DNA from: Granulicella mallensis | GTDB lineage: Bacteria > Acidobacteriota > Terriglobia > Terriglobales > Acidobacteriaceae | Assembly: GCF_014203225.1 (NCBI RefSeq) | Contig: NZ_JACHIO010000013.1 | Coordinates: 140,106 to 204,105 of the forward strand | Direction of reading: 5' to 3' | DNA: 64,000 nt | In this document: positions 44,582-52,978 of the stretch, piece after piece | Numbering within the stretch: position 1 is the stretch's first letter | How the letters are laid out: every line of letters starts with the position of its first letter | The notes under the pieces: generated by a model | Database searches by the model: none | Told to the model about the DNA's origin: nothing | Seen by the model: the letters and a program-made list of their open reading frames with translations, nothing else | Made by a program: the position numbers and the translations under genes

Positions 44582-44980
44582 TCAACAACGTTCGAGTACT
44601 TGAAATATTTCCGTTACGTAGGGCTTGTCGTTGACCACGGCACCTTCTACCTCCACCCATGCGTGGGAGAGGAAGGGAAGCAGCTGTGCTCCGATCACCA
44701 TCTCGCTCTTCCATCCGTGGCGGCTTAGCAATAGCGCCAAAGCAGCGGAACGCTGCAAACACAGGACAGGTTTGAAATAGAAGACACAGGCTAGATCCAT
44801 TGCATGGGACAGTGCGTTTGGACTCTCGTTCGTCACCATCCGAATTTGCCTCTCACGGACGAGGTCATAGAGCCGGGGAAAGCCCCGAAACTTCATCACA
44901 ACGTCGACAGAAAACAGGAGAAGCCAGCTTTCTAGCACACGGCCTCTACGACGTCGACGATCTCGCTGTCTCACTGACAT
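44582..44980 (-). CDS. Lasso leader peptidase (protein B2)
   Basis: A 132-residue transglutaminase-like cysteine protease with Cys74 (VLCLQRSAAL), His106 (LSHAWVEVEG) and Asp118 (VNDKP), the triad of lasso B2 proteins. It cuts the leader from the precursor when the RRE presents it. The start at ATG 44980 has AGGAGA upstream and overlaps the kinase gene by 10 bases; longer frames would overlap by 200 bases. The next gene, the cyclase, follows 11 bases after the stop. Confidence 0.9.
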   Translation of the reverse strand: MSVRQRDRRRRRGRVLESWLLLFSVDVVMKFRGFPRLYDLVRERQIRMVTNESPNALSHAMDLACVFYFKPVLCLQRSAALALLLSRHGWKSEMVIGAQLLPFLSHAWVEVEGAVVNDKPYVTEIFQVLERC

Positions 44981-46335
44981 GGCGTCTCCTGAAGCGATAG
45001 CTCCGTACCGGCGCGATCCATATACCGGGCCAACATGCGCGAGTAGGTATGGCGACCCGTAGAATGCGGGATATCGCTCTGTAGCCAGTCCCCTCGGCCA
45101 TACAGAGCCGAGGTTGCGGCCACAAGCGGCATGAAGCGAAAGGCCGATTCGAGCAGGGAAGGATCGCACACCTCACGCATAGCGTGGCTGTACCGGTGTT
45201 TCAGGATGCGGTTCACCGAAGCCTTTGTGCCTGTGTCAACGATGGGGTTCAAGAGCAAGAGATGCTGCAACGTCACGAGTGGATGACCGACATAGCCCTC
45301 GGCCCAGTCGAGAAGATGACAGCCGTTCCCCGTGAAGGCGAGATTCCCCAGGTTCATGTCGTTGTGAAGAATCGTTGTTGGCAGGGCTTGAGATTCAAGC
45401 CACGTGCACGTGTCTTCGAAGACTCTGCGAATTTCGATTAGCCGTCTGGGCGTCAGTTTTGGGGCTTTGGTAGAAGTTTGGAGTGCCATCGCTTCCGTGA
45501 CATGATCGAACAGAAGGGGCGCTTGGTTGTATAGGACCGAGAGACGTTGGTCGAATGCTCCGGCCTGCAACAATTCGGCTTCCATTTCCGCCGTCTTGGT
45601 CTGTAACTTAGCCAGAGTCTCCACGGCGGCCCCCAGCAGACGCAGAAGCTCCTTCGGTTCCGGCGGCATCGCCGCGAGGGAGTGGCCTGCACCAGTCGTT
45701 AGCCACGCGTTCCATTCGGGCTTGTCGTTCAAGAACCTTGGCAGGCAATCGGGGGCGATATCGGATAGCAGATGGGTCAACCGCCGTTCGTGGGCATGGC
45801 GAACTCCGGTTGCCTTGAGCCAGTAACTGTTCCTGGAATCGATAGGGAATCGTACGAGCGTGTACGTTGCGCCGGCGTTGTACTGTTCGAGGTCCTCTTT
45901 CGCACATGGCTTCAGTCCTGTAGTTTCCTCGATCCACGCCATCGCTTCGTCGATCCAGCCAATGTGAGAAAACGGTCCTCTCCCTTGATCGTCGAGCACC
46001 TTCAAGAGGTCGAGTTGTTCCTCGTCAGAGATCTCGCCGTTTGGGATCTCTGTAGCGTTCACCCTGAGAAACGCAGAGGCACCTTGGCTGGAGAGAAGTT
46101 CTGCTGCGACGCAGGTCGGAGTTGAGCTTCCCAAATCATCGAGGATCAGAACCGCGATCCCCCATGAACGTTTCAGCTCGTTGCAAAGCTGACGCGCCGG
46201 CCGTGCCTTAGGCGAAACAACAACTCGTGGAAGACGAAGTGTTCCGTTTGCCTCGCACATCAGAACTTTCCGCGACGAGGGTTCGATCACGGCCACGCGA
46301 TGCTCGATGCCGTCGAAATTCGTCTCTGCTGGCAT
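44971..46335 (-). CDS. Nudix-like domain fused to APH-fold kinase, in lasso operon
   Basis: A 454-residue protein. From about residue 135 on it resembles aminoglycoside/choline phosphotransferases: Lys174 and Glu183 (YWLKATGVRHAHE) fit the nucleotide-binding pair, His324-Asn-Asp326...Asn331 the catalytic loop (ILHNDMNLGN), and Asp343-Trp the metal site (HLLDWAEG). Residues about 10-125 have the strand-helix plan of a Nudix fold but without the catalytic Glu box. It lies between RRE and protease genes, so the substrate may be the lasso peptide or a host protein. ATG 46335 has GGAGA upstream; TTG 46356 is possible. A plain drug-resistance kinase is less likely here. Confidence 0.75.
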   Translation of the reverse strand: MPAETNFDGIEHRVAVIEPSSRKVLMCEANGTLRLPRVVVSPKARPARQLCNELKRSWGIAVLILDDLGSSTPTCVAAELLSSQGASAFLRVNATEIPNGEISDEEQLDLLKVLDDQGRGPFSHIGWIDEAMAWIEETTGLKPCAKEDLEQYNAGATYTLVRFPIDSRNSYWLKATGVRHAHERRLTHLLSDIAPDCLPRFLNDKPEWNAWLTTGAGHSLAAMPPEPKELLRLLGAAVETLAKLQTKTAEMEAELLQAGAFDQRLSVLYNQAPLLFDHVTEAMALQTSTKAPKLTPRRLIEIRRVFEDTCTWLESQALPTTILHNDMNLGNLAFTGNGCHLLDWAEGYVGHPLVTLQHLLLLNPIVDTGTKASVNRILKHRYSHAMREVCDPSLLESAFRFMPLVAATSALYGRGDWLQSDIPHSTGRHTYSRMLARYMDRAGTELSLQETPCQ

Positions 46336-46352
46336 GACTGTTCTCCATGTCG

Positions 46353-46607
46353 TCAAGCTGGGAAGATATTTTGCTTGCGAAGTTCGGCGATGAAGTCTCT
46401 GACATCGCGTGCAATGATGTCCGCGGAGGCTCCCGTTTCTGCGGCAAGCTTTGCGACGATGGTGTCTTCGGTTTCTCCATGCTCAAGCGCTCGCCAGATC
46501 AACGCGCCTGTTGGGTTCAGCGTTGTTAGCGTGCCCTGACTGGTATCGAGAACCGCAGCACCGTCCTGATTTCCTGTGCTCCGGAGATGAGAAAGGCTCT
46601 TGTCCAT
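46353..46607 (-). CDS. PqqD-like RiPP recognition element (protein B1)
   Basis: An 84-residue winged-helix RRE of the PqqD type. The core AAVLDTSQGTLTTLNPTGALIW is the strand triplet that grips the leader peptide, and the C-terminal helices (IIARDVRDFIAELRKQNIF) complete the fold. It delivers the precursor to protease and cyclase. GGGGAGA precedes the ATG, 15 bases after the stop of a 29-codon ORF; 17 bases separate its stop from the kinase start, so this is a tight operon. Confidence 0.9.
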   Translation of the reverse strand: MDKSLSHLRSTGNQDGAAVLDTSQGTLTTLNPTGALIWRALEHGETEDTIVAKLAAETGASADIIARDVRDFIAELRKQNIFPA

Positions 46608-46622
46608 TTTTGTTCTCCCCGG

Positions 46623-46712
46623 TCAGGTCGATTCCATCGAACCCTTTCGTGAAACAGAGCATCCATCCTCGTCGGGCTCGGGGCAAGAAGAAATTGCTTG
46701 TTGGCCAAACAT
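46623..46712 (-). CDS. 29-residue small ORF preceding the RRE gene
   Basis: ATG 46712 has TTGAGGAG eight bases upstream, and the stop is 15 bases before the RRE start, so this frame looks translated and coupled. The peptide is acidic with two cysteines around CPEPDEDGC. No YxxP leader motif is seen. It could be a leader-type attenuator, a small regulator or a second peptide product. It overlaps one of the TTGGCCAA sites. Hypothetical. Confidence 0.4.
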   Translation of the reverse strand: MFGQQAISSCPEPDEDGCSVSRKGSMEST

Positions 46713-46793
46713 ACTTCGACTCCTCAAGAAGTGGGAGTTACGCGCATCAAATGCAGCGCTCTTTGTGCAGACAGGGAGTCTGTTTTGGCCAAA
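46701..46793. promoter_or_regulatory. Operator-like dyads in the lasso operon promoter region
   Basis: Three dyads lie between the regulator and the RRE gene: TTGGCCAA at 46701-46708, CAGAC-N5-GTCTG at 46768-46782, and TTTTGGCCAAA at 46783-46793, directly adjacent to the last. The TTGGCCAA element occurs twice. They may bind the regulator encoded at 46829-48385. Confidence 0.5.
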
Positions 46794-46828
46794 TCTACGG
46801 CGTCGTCACGTTTGATGGTTAGCGAGGG

Positions 46829-48385
46829 CTAAATGGGGATCGCGACACCAGATACTCGGCTTACGTTACGGAGCTCGTCTGGGTAGAACGTCACCTTCAC
46901 GCCGCCTTCGCGATTGTTGGATAGCAATGCGAAGCGATTTCCGTCTCGTTCGAGGTGACCACAAAGAATCTCCACCCCTCTGCGGAGGACATAGATCGGC
47001 CGTGACCACCCCTTCTTGCTCTCATCGCTCCGCGTATTCGGAGTCGCTGGCAGCTTCTCCAGAAGCATCCAGGAACCGGGCGCAATTTGCGGATGCAGAC
47101 CCCTGATCGGACTCCCCTGCGCCAGTCGAATCACGCGGTCGTCCCAGAGACTCAGTTGAGGAAACTTCACTGCCAGCAAGGGCGGCCACTCAACGAATTC
47201 TCTTTGCCTCGTCTCCCACACCTCTGTGGGCATGGGAGCTCTTGCTGCTTGGCGCGGGATCAATAGGTCCCCATAGTTCTTCGCCGCAAGCAGCGTGTCG
47301 AGCGAAAACCGATTTGTATCCCGGATGATGTATCCGCCGGCTTGAAGAGAATCTGTGTAACGCGCGAAGTGTGCCAACGTCAATTGCAGGAGGGCAGGGA
47401 CATGCGGCTCGGAGGAACTTGGACTACGGTACCGCCGCCAAGTCCGATCACTGAAGTTCGATTGCAACTTCGTTTGAAGGAACTTTCGGACCATCTGCTC
47501 TTCATCCCGAGATCGACGAAAACGTCTGTATCCGGTGGCGAGTAAACTGTCGCGCGTGCGATGTTCCCAGGGAAGAATGAGAGCTGCGCTGCCCTCGTAG
47601 CGAGCTAGCGAACCTTGAGAATACTCAGGCAACGGCAACGAGACAGAAAACATACGGATGCGACCAGCCACTCGCACCGACTTTGGATAAGCGAACTCTT
47701 GAGGTCCGGAATAGGATCTCTCCGAATTCAACAGTTGCAGCCTACCTCGTGTGACTACGCAGCGGCTGCATCGATATCCGTTCGTGAATTGAAGCAGGTA
47801 GATGGATCGAGGATTGGGTTGGCGCGCTTCTGCCTCCTCGATGGGCTCGACAAGAGCCATGGCTCCTGGGGGCAGGCTCGATCCCAGGCTGTCCTCCGTG
47901 CCGACATGCACATAGAAGGTTCCTGGCCGTCGCCATGCCGGTCCCTTCAGTGCGCGCATGGGGATGTCGCGCTGCCAACTTCGTACGAGTTCCCCAAGCG
48001 TTGCATCCGATGTGTACGCCTCTGAGGAAGCCAGTTCCAAAGGCAGATCCACGAGAAGATCACGCTCAAACGCATACGACTCAACGATATGGGTTCGACT
48101 GCCGTTCAATCGCAGTTCGTACTCTCGAATCCCACCCAGATCGTATCCAAAGAGCCGGTGGGCGCCTTCGATCGTCAAAGAGAAGATATCCGCAATCTCG
48201 AGCAGCAGGCTCAGCGTCGGATGATCTCCCGTCCGACGCAGGTTTGATAGCAGGTTCTTCGTGATGAGTTCACGTCGTTCGAAGGCATAGCGTTCGCGAT
48301 CATTCGACGGCGTGAACTGTCGGTGCAGTTCACGGAGATGCACGACCGCGTCAGAGATCTCGTTACGGGGAACAGGTCGATACAC
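46829..48385 (-). CDS. XRE-like regulator with two S24/LexA-like domains
   Basis: A 518-residue protein. Residues about 35-85 (LITKNLLSNLRRTGDHPTLSLLLEIADIF) look like an XRE-type helix-turn-helix. Two S24-like folds seem to follow: one around residues 160-260 (LPPGAMALVEPIEE...YLLQFTNGYRC), and one at the end, about 430-518 (IAPGSWMLLEKLP...IYVLRRGVEILCGHLERDG). The Ser-Lys dyad is not obvious in either, so they may act as dimerisation or sensor modules. It heads the minus-strand lasso operon after a 220-base gap with operator-like dyads. Function as cluster regulator is inferred from position. Confidence 0.6.
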   Translation of the reverse strand: MYRPVPRNEISDAVVHLRELHRQFTPSNDRERYAFERRELITKNLLSNLRRTGDHPTLSLLLEIADIFSLTIEGAHRLFGYDLGGIREYELRLNGSRTHIVESYAFERDLLVDLPLELASSEAYTSDATLGELVRSWQRDIPMRALKGPAWRRPGTFYVHVGTEDSLGSSLPPGAMALVEPIEEAEARQPNPRSIYLLQFTNGYRCSRCVVTRGRLQLLNSERSYSGPQEFAYPKSVRVAGRIRMFSVSLPLPEYSQGSLARYEGSAALILPWEHRTRDSLLATGYRRFRRSRDEEQMVRKFLQTKLQSNFSDRTWRRYRSPSSSEPHVPALLQLTLAHFARYTDSLQAGGYIIRDTNRFSLDTLLAAKNYGDLLIPRQAARAPMPTEVWETRQREFVEWPPLLAVKFPQLSLWDDRVIRLAQGSPIRGLHPQIAPGSWMLLEKLPATPNTRSDESKKGWSRPIYVLRRGVEILCGHLERDGNRFALLSNNREGGVKVTFYPDELRNVSRVSGVAIPI

Positions 48386-48769
48386 AGCGAAGGGCTTCTC
48401 TCAAAAGAACTCAACATCGGGAGCTGCGACATCGCTGAAGTAAGGAGCCGAGTGTCACATGCCGTTCGGTGGATCACGAATGACTGTCTTGGTTGATCGA
48501 ACATGTCATCTGGGAACCACCACTTCGATCGCTAACCTGGGCCCGCGGCAAGCAATGTGGCTGCTTGCCTTCTAGCCAGTGTGCCTTCCCGCCCCGGAAT
48601 CTGCAACCAAGTAAGATCCCAAACCGCACTCTGCACCTCCTCTTCATCAGAGACTTTCATGTTGGGAAATGAATCAGCGATCAATGCTCTTGGGTAAATT
48701 CCCGGTGGGTATCTGACCAACAATTCCAACAAGATGAACGTGTTGACGGGAAGATGTCTCTTCCCGCGC
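48386..48769. other. Regulator promoter region and a gene fragment
   Basis: A minus-strand frame at about 48532-48735 reads LLELLVRYPPGIYPRALIAD, then DEEEVQSAVWDLTWLQIPG, with protein-like composition, but it has no proper start and runs into the IS-derived repeat. It is probably a gene cut by the repeat. GGGAAGA-N4-TCTTCCC at 48752-48769 is a small hairpin at the repeat edge. No other gene. Confidence 0.4.
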
Positions 48770-49111
48770 TCTAGCCGCTTGTGCGTCTTCCGCTCCCATC
48801 TCAGCGGGCCGTTCCTGCCCGCAACGCCCTCCCCGATAAGACCGGCGTGCTACGCACGCGCCGAAGGAAACCAAGCCTTCCTAGGGGTGAGTGTACCGGG
48901 ACATGCGTTACGCTGTGGACCTGAGACATCCGTTACAAGCCCCTTGCGGTGGCGATGGTTCGGCTTGAGGGCATAAGAAGACATATATCCGGTCGTCGAG
49001 GCCGTGGAAATGTGGAAATCCCAAAGGGATTTCCAAAGAGTGTGGGAAGGGTGGAAAGCCGGCATCCTGGCTTTCCATGCTTTCCATACTCTGTCATTTC
49101 CATGGCCTGCT
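48770..49111 (+). repeat. Long dispersed repeat copy B, decayed IS end
   Basis: Same orientation and order as 8540-8921. Includes GTGTACCGGGACATGCGTTAC and GACATCCGTTACAAG (48891-48937) and the 118-base block at 48994-49110, which here has a perfect hairpin GGAAATCCC-AAA-GGGATTTCC and a second one GGAAAGCC...GGCTTTCC. Confidence 0.65.
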
Positions 49112-49483
49112 TTTCACGCTCGAGAGCTCCATAAACCGTTAGGCCGCCACCCAGTGCAATGCACCACGCCCGCCTTTGATGCTCATCGGTATTCATAGCT
49201 TGTGATTGAGTGCATTGGCGATTCGGCGGCAACGGTCGGATAAGTCGGGAAATCGAGCACGATGACAAGCTCCTGCCGTAGTTACCTATAACCCCGTATT
49301 GCGTGAGGGTCGAAAAAAGCTAGTTCTCCGACGGATGCTCAATATCGTCGATGACCAGCACTTTCCCGGCCTGTTCGTTGGCACCAACTTCAACCCGAGC
49401 TGCTCATCAATCGCGGCAAACAGAGATGCACCTTCCGAGCTAAAGCTCATCCCATTTAAACCAAGTCAAACTGGCCCGCTACT
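49112..49483. other. Intergenic, no gene seen
   Basis: A 372-base stretch after the repeat. Short frames on both strands lack ribosome sites. No hairpin or repeat beyond the preceding element. Confidence 0.4.
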
Positions 49484-50035
49484 TCAGGCTGGTTCGATCA
49501 CGGTAGGGCGGGCGAAGCGGGCGGGGCGTTTGATCATAAGCAGGGCGCGGAAGGCAAGTTCGGCGCAGAGCAGCCAGAAGTAGCCGTTGCCGCCGATGCG
49601 GGCGCGGAAGATCAATGCGAGAACGCCGAGGACAGTCAGACGAAACGCGATGTCCACCATCTTCGCGCGAGCTGGGCGCTCGTACAGGCGGATGCGCCAG
49701 GCTCGGAAGCCCTCAGAGGCAGAGGCGATCTCCTCGTCGGATGGCTCTAGCAGAGGCTCACCGTCCTCGTGGCGTTGCCTGGCCTTCACAGCGAGGTAGA
49801 TCCAGTAGAGCGGCATGATGCAGCTGAAGATATGCGCGACGCGGCAGAAGTCCCACTCATGCCACGTGAACCAGATCAGTGGTGGGAGGCCAAAGACAAA
49901 CGCTGCATACACGGCCAGTACGATCCATCCGGCGATGCGCTTGCCTGTCCCCTGGGAAGCATTGAATGCCGCGTGACGCGCCCAGAGACCAAGGTCGCGC
50001 CAGGCAGGCTCCCGTTTCTGTTTACTGTTCTGCAT
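49484..50035 (-). CDS. Membrane protein of unknown function
   Basis: A 183-residue protein from ATG 50035 with GAGGC upstream. Four hydrophobic segments (about residues 36-56, 66-86, 133-150, 155-172) enclose a charged cytoplasmic loop rich in Glu and Arg. No family recognised. It lies next to the IS481-type transposase and has no operon partner. Confidence 0.6.
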   Translation of the reverse strand: MQNSKQKREPAWRDLGLWARHAAFNASQGTGKRIAGWIVLAVYAAFVFGLPPLIWFTWHEWDFCRVAHIFSCIMPLYWIYLAVKARQRHEDGEPLLEPSDEEIASASEGFRAWRIRLYERPARAKMVDIAFRLTVLGVLALIFRARIGGNGYFWLLCAELAFRALLMIKRPARFARPTVIEPA

Positions 50036-50231
50036 GCTTGCCTCGCAAAGCTGAGGTGCGACTGCGAATCTGTATGTCCACTGTACAACAGCAGCGGGCG
50101 GGGGACTCAGCTGTCGATCAGTTTGATCTAGATCGGACCCTCCGCCCTCCACAAATCGCCTACAAAGTCACGATTTCGGCAGCTACTATTCTCAGATCGT
50201 TACCAGCAGGTCAATGCACTCATCGATGGGT

Positions 50232-51395
50232 TCAGACCACTCTTCGTGCAGCTCTGAAGCGAAGCTCTTCGGAATTGAATTCTCCAATCTCCATCTCTCG
50301 AAAGAAGACTTTGTAAAACCCCGGTGTGATCAACTCGACTCCCAACTCTTCGAAGCGGAATACTTCGCTGATGAAGACTCTGTTCTTGTGCCAGCTGATG
50401 TCGCCGCTATTGTTGACTCGCCGCAGCAGAAGACCCTTCGGGTACGTGAACTCTGGCAACTTCCGCGGCAGTCGGATCGAGCTGGGGATGTAGAGACTTG
50501 CTGGAACCTGGTTGTTTAGGCCCTCGTGCGGGCGCTCGTTATTGAACACGTAGCGAAAGTTATCGAAGCGGCTCTGCTGTGCACGAAGGGATGACGCAGG
50601 TGGGTTCGTCGTGTCCTCCTTTAGCGTGCGATGCATCCGCTCGTGGCGGCCATTTTGTTGCGGTCGACCTGCTTGAATGCGTTCGTGCCCGATCCCAAGC
50701 TTCATCCATCCGAGCGAGAGCTTTGACAGCCCCAGTAGCCTCGTGCCCGCAAACGGTGCGCCGTTGTCGGTCCTGATCCGTGCTGGCATCCCATACTCTC
50801 GCATGGCTGCTTCGCAGATTGCTCGGACTTGGCTGAGGTCCATCCGCGAGACGATCTCGCAACGAATCAAGTAACGGCTATGTGCGTCCGTGATGGTGAA
50901 CGGATCGCAGCGCTTACCGTCGCCGGTGGCGAAGTAACCCTTGAAATCCATGCACCATAGCTGATTTGGACCCGTGACCAGAGAGAACGGCTCAGAGCAT
51001 GGCGTCGTGCGTTTTCTCCTCCTCTGCGGACTGGTCAAGCCCGCGCGGCTCAAGGTGTTACCGAAAGTGCTAGCTGCAGGCCACACCACGTCTGGCTGGA
51101 GCATTTCCAGCCTTGCCTTGAGTTTGCGCGCGCCCCAGGACGGATGCTTCGCACGAAGGACGAGGATAGCGTTCTCCAGCGGCTCGAGTGTCGCGTGCGA
51201 ACAGGTGTGCGGGCGTCGGCTGCGATCTACGAGCCCTTCCGGCCCAGTCTCGTTATAGCGATTGATCCAGCGGTAGGCCGTTGGACGCGAGATCCCATAC
51301 GCGCGACACAGGTCCGCTACCGTCATCTCTTCCTTTCGGTAACTCGACAGAAACTGTAGACGTTGATCCAAGATACGACTCTCTTTCCATGGCAT
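50232..51395 (-). CDS. IS481-family transposase
   Basis: A 387-residue DDE transposase. A helix-turn-helix at about residues 25-60 (VADLCRAYGISRPTAYRWINRY) is followed by an integrase core from about 140 (LWCMDFKGYF, first Asp; RIRTDNGAPF, second Asp; NGRHERMHRTLKED, catalytic Glu). The frame is intact, so it may be active. Ends are not resolved; TTTGTAACGGAAGTGC near 51474 resembles the CCGTTACAA motifs in the repeats at 8681 and 48891. A remnant of its C-terminal part is at 9848. Confidence 0.93.
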   Translation of the reverse strand: MPWKESRILDQRLQFLSSYRKEEMTVADLCRAYGISRPTAYRWINRYNETGPEGLVDRSRRPHTCSHATLEPLENAILVLRAKHPSWGARKLKARLEMLQPDVVWPAASTFGNTLSRAGLTSPQRRRKRTTPCSEPFSLVTGPNQLWCMDFKGYFATGDGKRCDPFTITDAHSRYLIRCEIVSRMDLSQVRAICEAAMREYGMPARIRTDNGAPFAGTRLLGLSKLSLGWMKLGIGHERIQAGRPQQNGRHERMHRTLKEDTTNPPASSLRAQQSRFDNFRYVFNNERPHEGLNNQVPASLYIPSSIRLPRKLPEFTYPKGLLLRRVNNSGDISWHKNRVFISEVFRFEELGVELITPGFYKVFFREMEIGEFNSEELRFRAARRVV

Positions 51396-51725
51396 ACAAC
51401 ATCGTCGTGTGTGCCCAAATATCGAGTTTCCATAGCCGTCGCGCTTCGCTGTAAACCATGTCTCCGGTCTGTTTGTAACGGAAGTGCTAAGTACGCTCAG
51501 GGGCTCCGCCCCCCGCGCGCGTCAAGGGGTCTCCCCAATCTTCCGCGCTTCGCTTGTGCAGACCTCCGCTGCGCTGCGCCCTTTCCGTTCCGGCTGCGCC
51601 TGCACTGCAAGGGTGGGAGATGCCCCTCCCCTTGACGCTTGCTACCCCCGCCTTCGCCAGGGGGCGTTCGGCATGTACATGCCGCGTTTCAACGCGGACG
51701 TGCAAACGCAAAAGCGGGAGGCAAG
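51396..51725. other. IS end and promoter region of the ArdC operon
   Basis: Contains the presumed IS end (TGTTTGTAACGGAAGTG, about 51470-51486), a very GC-rich segment and a 16-base perfect palindrome at 51669. No gene is called. Confidence 0.5.
51669..51684. promoter_or_regulatory. 16-base perfect palindrome upstream of the ArdC-ParB operon
   Basis: CGGCATGTACATGCCG lies 41 bases before the ATG at 51726. It could be an operator or a partition-type site for the ParB-like protein encoded further on; only one copy was noticed. Confidence 0.5.
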
Positions 51726-52010
51726 ATGCGACCAACACAAACCAAACCACCGGGGACACCGAACCCTTTTACATGGCGGCGCTTCGCCAACGTGTATATG
51801 GGCGAACACCTTCTGGGCGAGGACACCGTAGACCTCGCGCAATTGGGCTTTTGCGGCGATACGGTCACCGTCTCCTGCGCCACCTGCGGAGAGGTTCTCG
51901 GGAATATTCCCGTGGAGCTTCTCTCGGATGGGCCGGAAGACATCACGACAACCCACATCACCCCTGTGCTCGATTGGCACTGCGCGAAATATCATCCGCG
52001 CCCTGCATAA
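51726..52010 (+). CDS. Small mobile-element protein with CxxC motif
   Basis: Ninety-four residues from ATG 51726, with GGGAGG upstream. Contains CATCGEV (CxxC) and a late His-Cys, compatible with a zinc site. It opens the operon with ArdC, DUF6908 and ParB genes, which are typical plasmid or integrative-element cargo. Function unknown. Confidence 0.65.
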   Translation: MRPTQTKPPGTPNPFTWRRFANVYMGEHLLGEDTVDLAQLGFCGDTVTVSCATCGEVLGNIPVELLSDGPEDITTTHITPVLDWHCAKYHPRPA

Positions 52011-52042
52011 GCCAATGCTCCACAACCTCAAGGAGGAACACT

Positions 52043-52978
52043 ATGAACACCGCAATCGCCACATCCAGCCCCGTCCATCCGTCGACCCCAAACCCCACAC
52101 CGTTGCCGCACAAGACCGACCGCCCCAAGGGGCTGAAAGAAGCTATCGCCGCCAACGTGAAATGCCTGATTGAACAGCTTGAGGCAGGACATAGCGATGC
52201 CCTCACCGCCTACCTCAACGCCATGAGCCGCTTTCATAACTACAGCTTTGGCAATGTCTTGGAGATCGCATGGCAGCGGCCAACCGCAACCCGCGTGGCC
52301 GGACTGTATGCGTGGAACCAGTTAGGCCGCAAGGTGAAGAAGGGAGAGAAGGGCATCCGCATTCTCGCCCCCATCATCGGCATCAAGCGCAAGAAGGACG
52401 AGGAAGCCGAAAAGGACATCACCCGCCAGAACACCCACGTTCTTGTCGGCTTTCGCAATGCCTATGTCTTCGATGTCTCGCAGACCGAAGGCGCGGAGCT
52501 TCCCGCACTGCGCGAGATGAGCGGCGATGCGGGAGAGAATCGTGATCGTCTTCTCACCTTCATTGAGCGGCAGGGAATTGAACTCGTTTTCACCGAGAAC
52601 ATCCGTCCCGCACTCGGTACGAGTTATGGCGGCCGCATCGACATCCTGCCGGGACAGTCCAAGGCCGAGGAGTTTTCAACCCTTGTGCATGAAGTGGCGC
52701 ACGAGTTGTTGCATAAGGCCGAACGCCGCACCACAACCACCAAGGTTGTGCGTGAGACGGAGGCCGAGGCCATCGCCTTCGTCGTCGGCAAGGCCGTTGG
52801 TCTGGATACTGGAACCTCGTCCGCTGATTACATCCATCTTTATCACGGCAACGCCTCCTTGCTGGCCGAGAGCTTGGAAGTGATTCAACAGACCTCCAGC
52901 ATCATCCTTGCCGCATTGCAGCCGCCGACCGAAGAACAGGCGGCTATGCCCGATGCAGAACTCGCGCAGGTGGCCTAA
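52043..52978 (+). CDS. ArdC-like antirestriction protein
   Basis: A 311-residue protein. The N-terminal half (about residues 28-150: LTAYLNAMSRFHNYSFGNVLEIAWQ...GRKVKKGEKGIRILAP) is the ArdC ssDNA-binding domain, and the second half is a zinc peptidase-like domain with HEVAHELLH (HExxH) and a later Glu in ETEAEAIAFV. ArdC protects incoming plasmid DNA against host restriction during conjugation. AAGGAGGAA precedes the ATG. It overlaps the next gene by one base (TAATG). The catalytic residues are intact. Confidence 0.92.
   Translation: MNTAIATSSPVHPSTPNPTPLPHKTDRPKGLKEAIAANVKCLIEQLEAGHSDALTAYLNAMSRFHNYSFGNVLEIAWQRPTATRVAGLYAWNQLGRKVKKGEKGIRILAPIIGIKRKKDEEAEKDITRQNTHVLVGFRNAYVFDVSQTEGAELPALREMSGDAGENRDRLLTFIERQGIELVFTENIRPALGTSYGGRIDILPGQSKAEEFSTLVHEVAHELLHKAERRTTTTKVVRETEAEAIAFVVGKAVGLDTGTSSADYIHLYHGNASLLAESLEVIQQTSSIILAALQPPTEEQAAMPDAELAQVA

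Noticed and set aside
44971..46335. Reading the APH-fold gene as an aminoglycoside resistance determinant
   Set aside because: It is locked in the lasso operon by short gaps and an overlap, and has an extra N-terminal domain not found in drug kinases.
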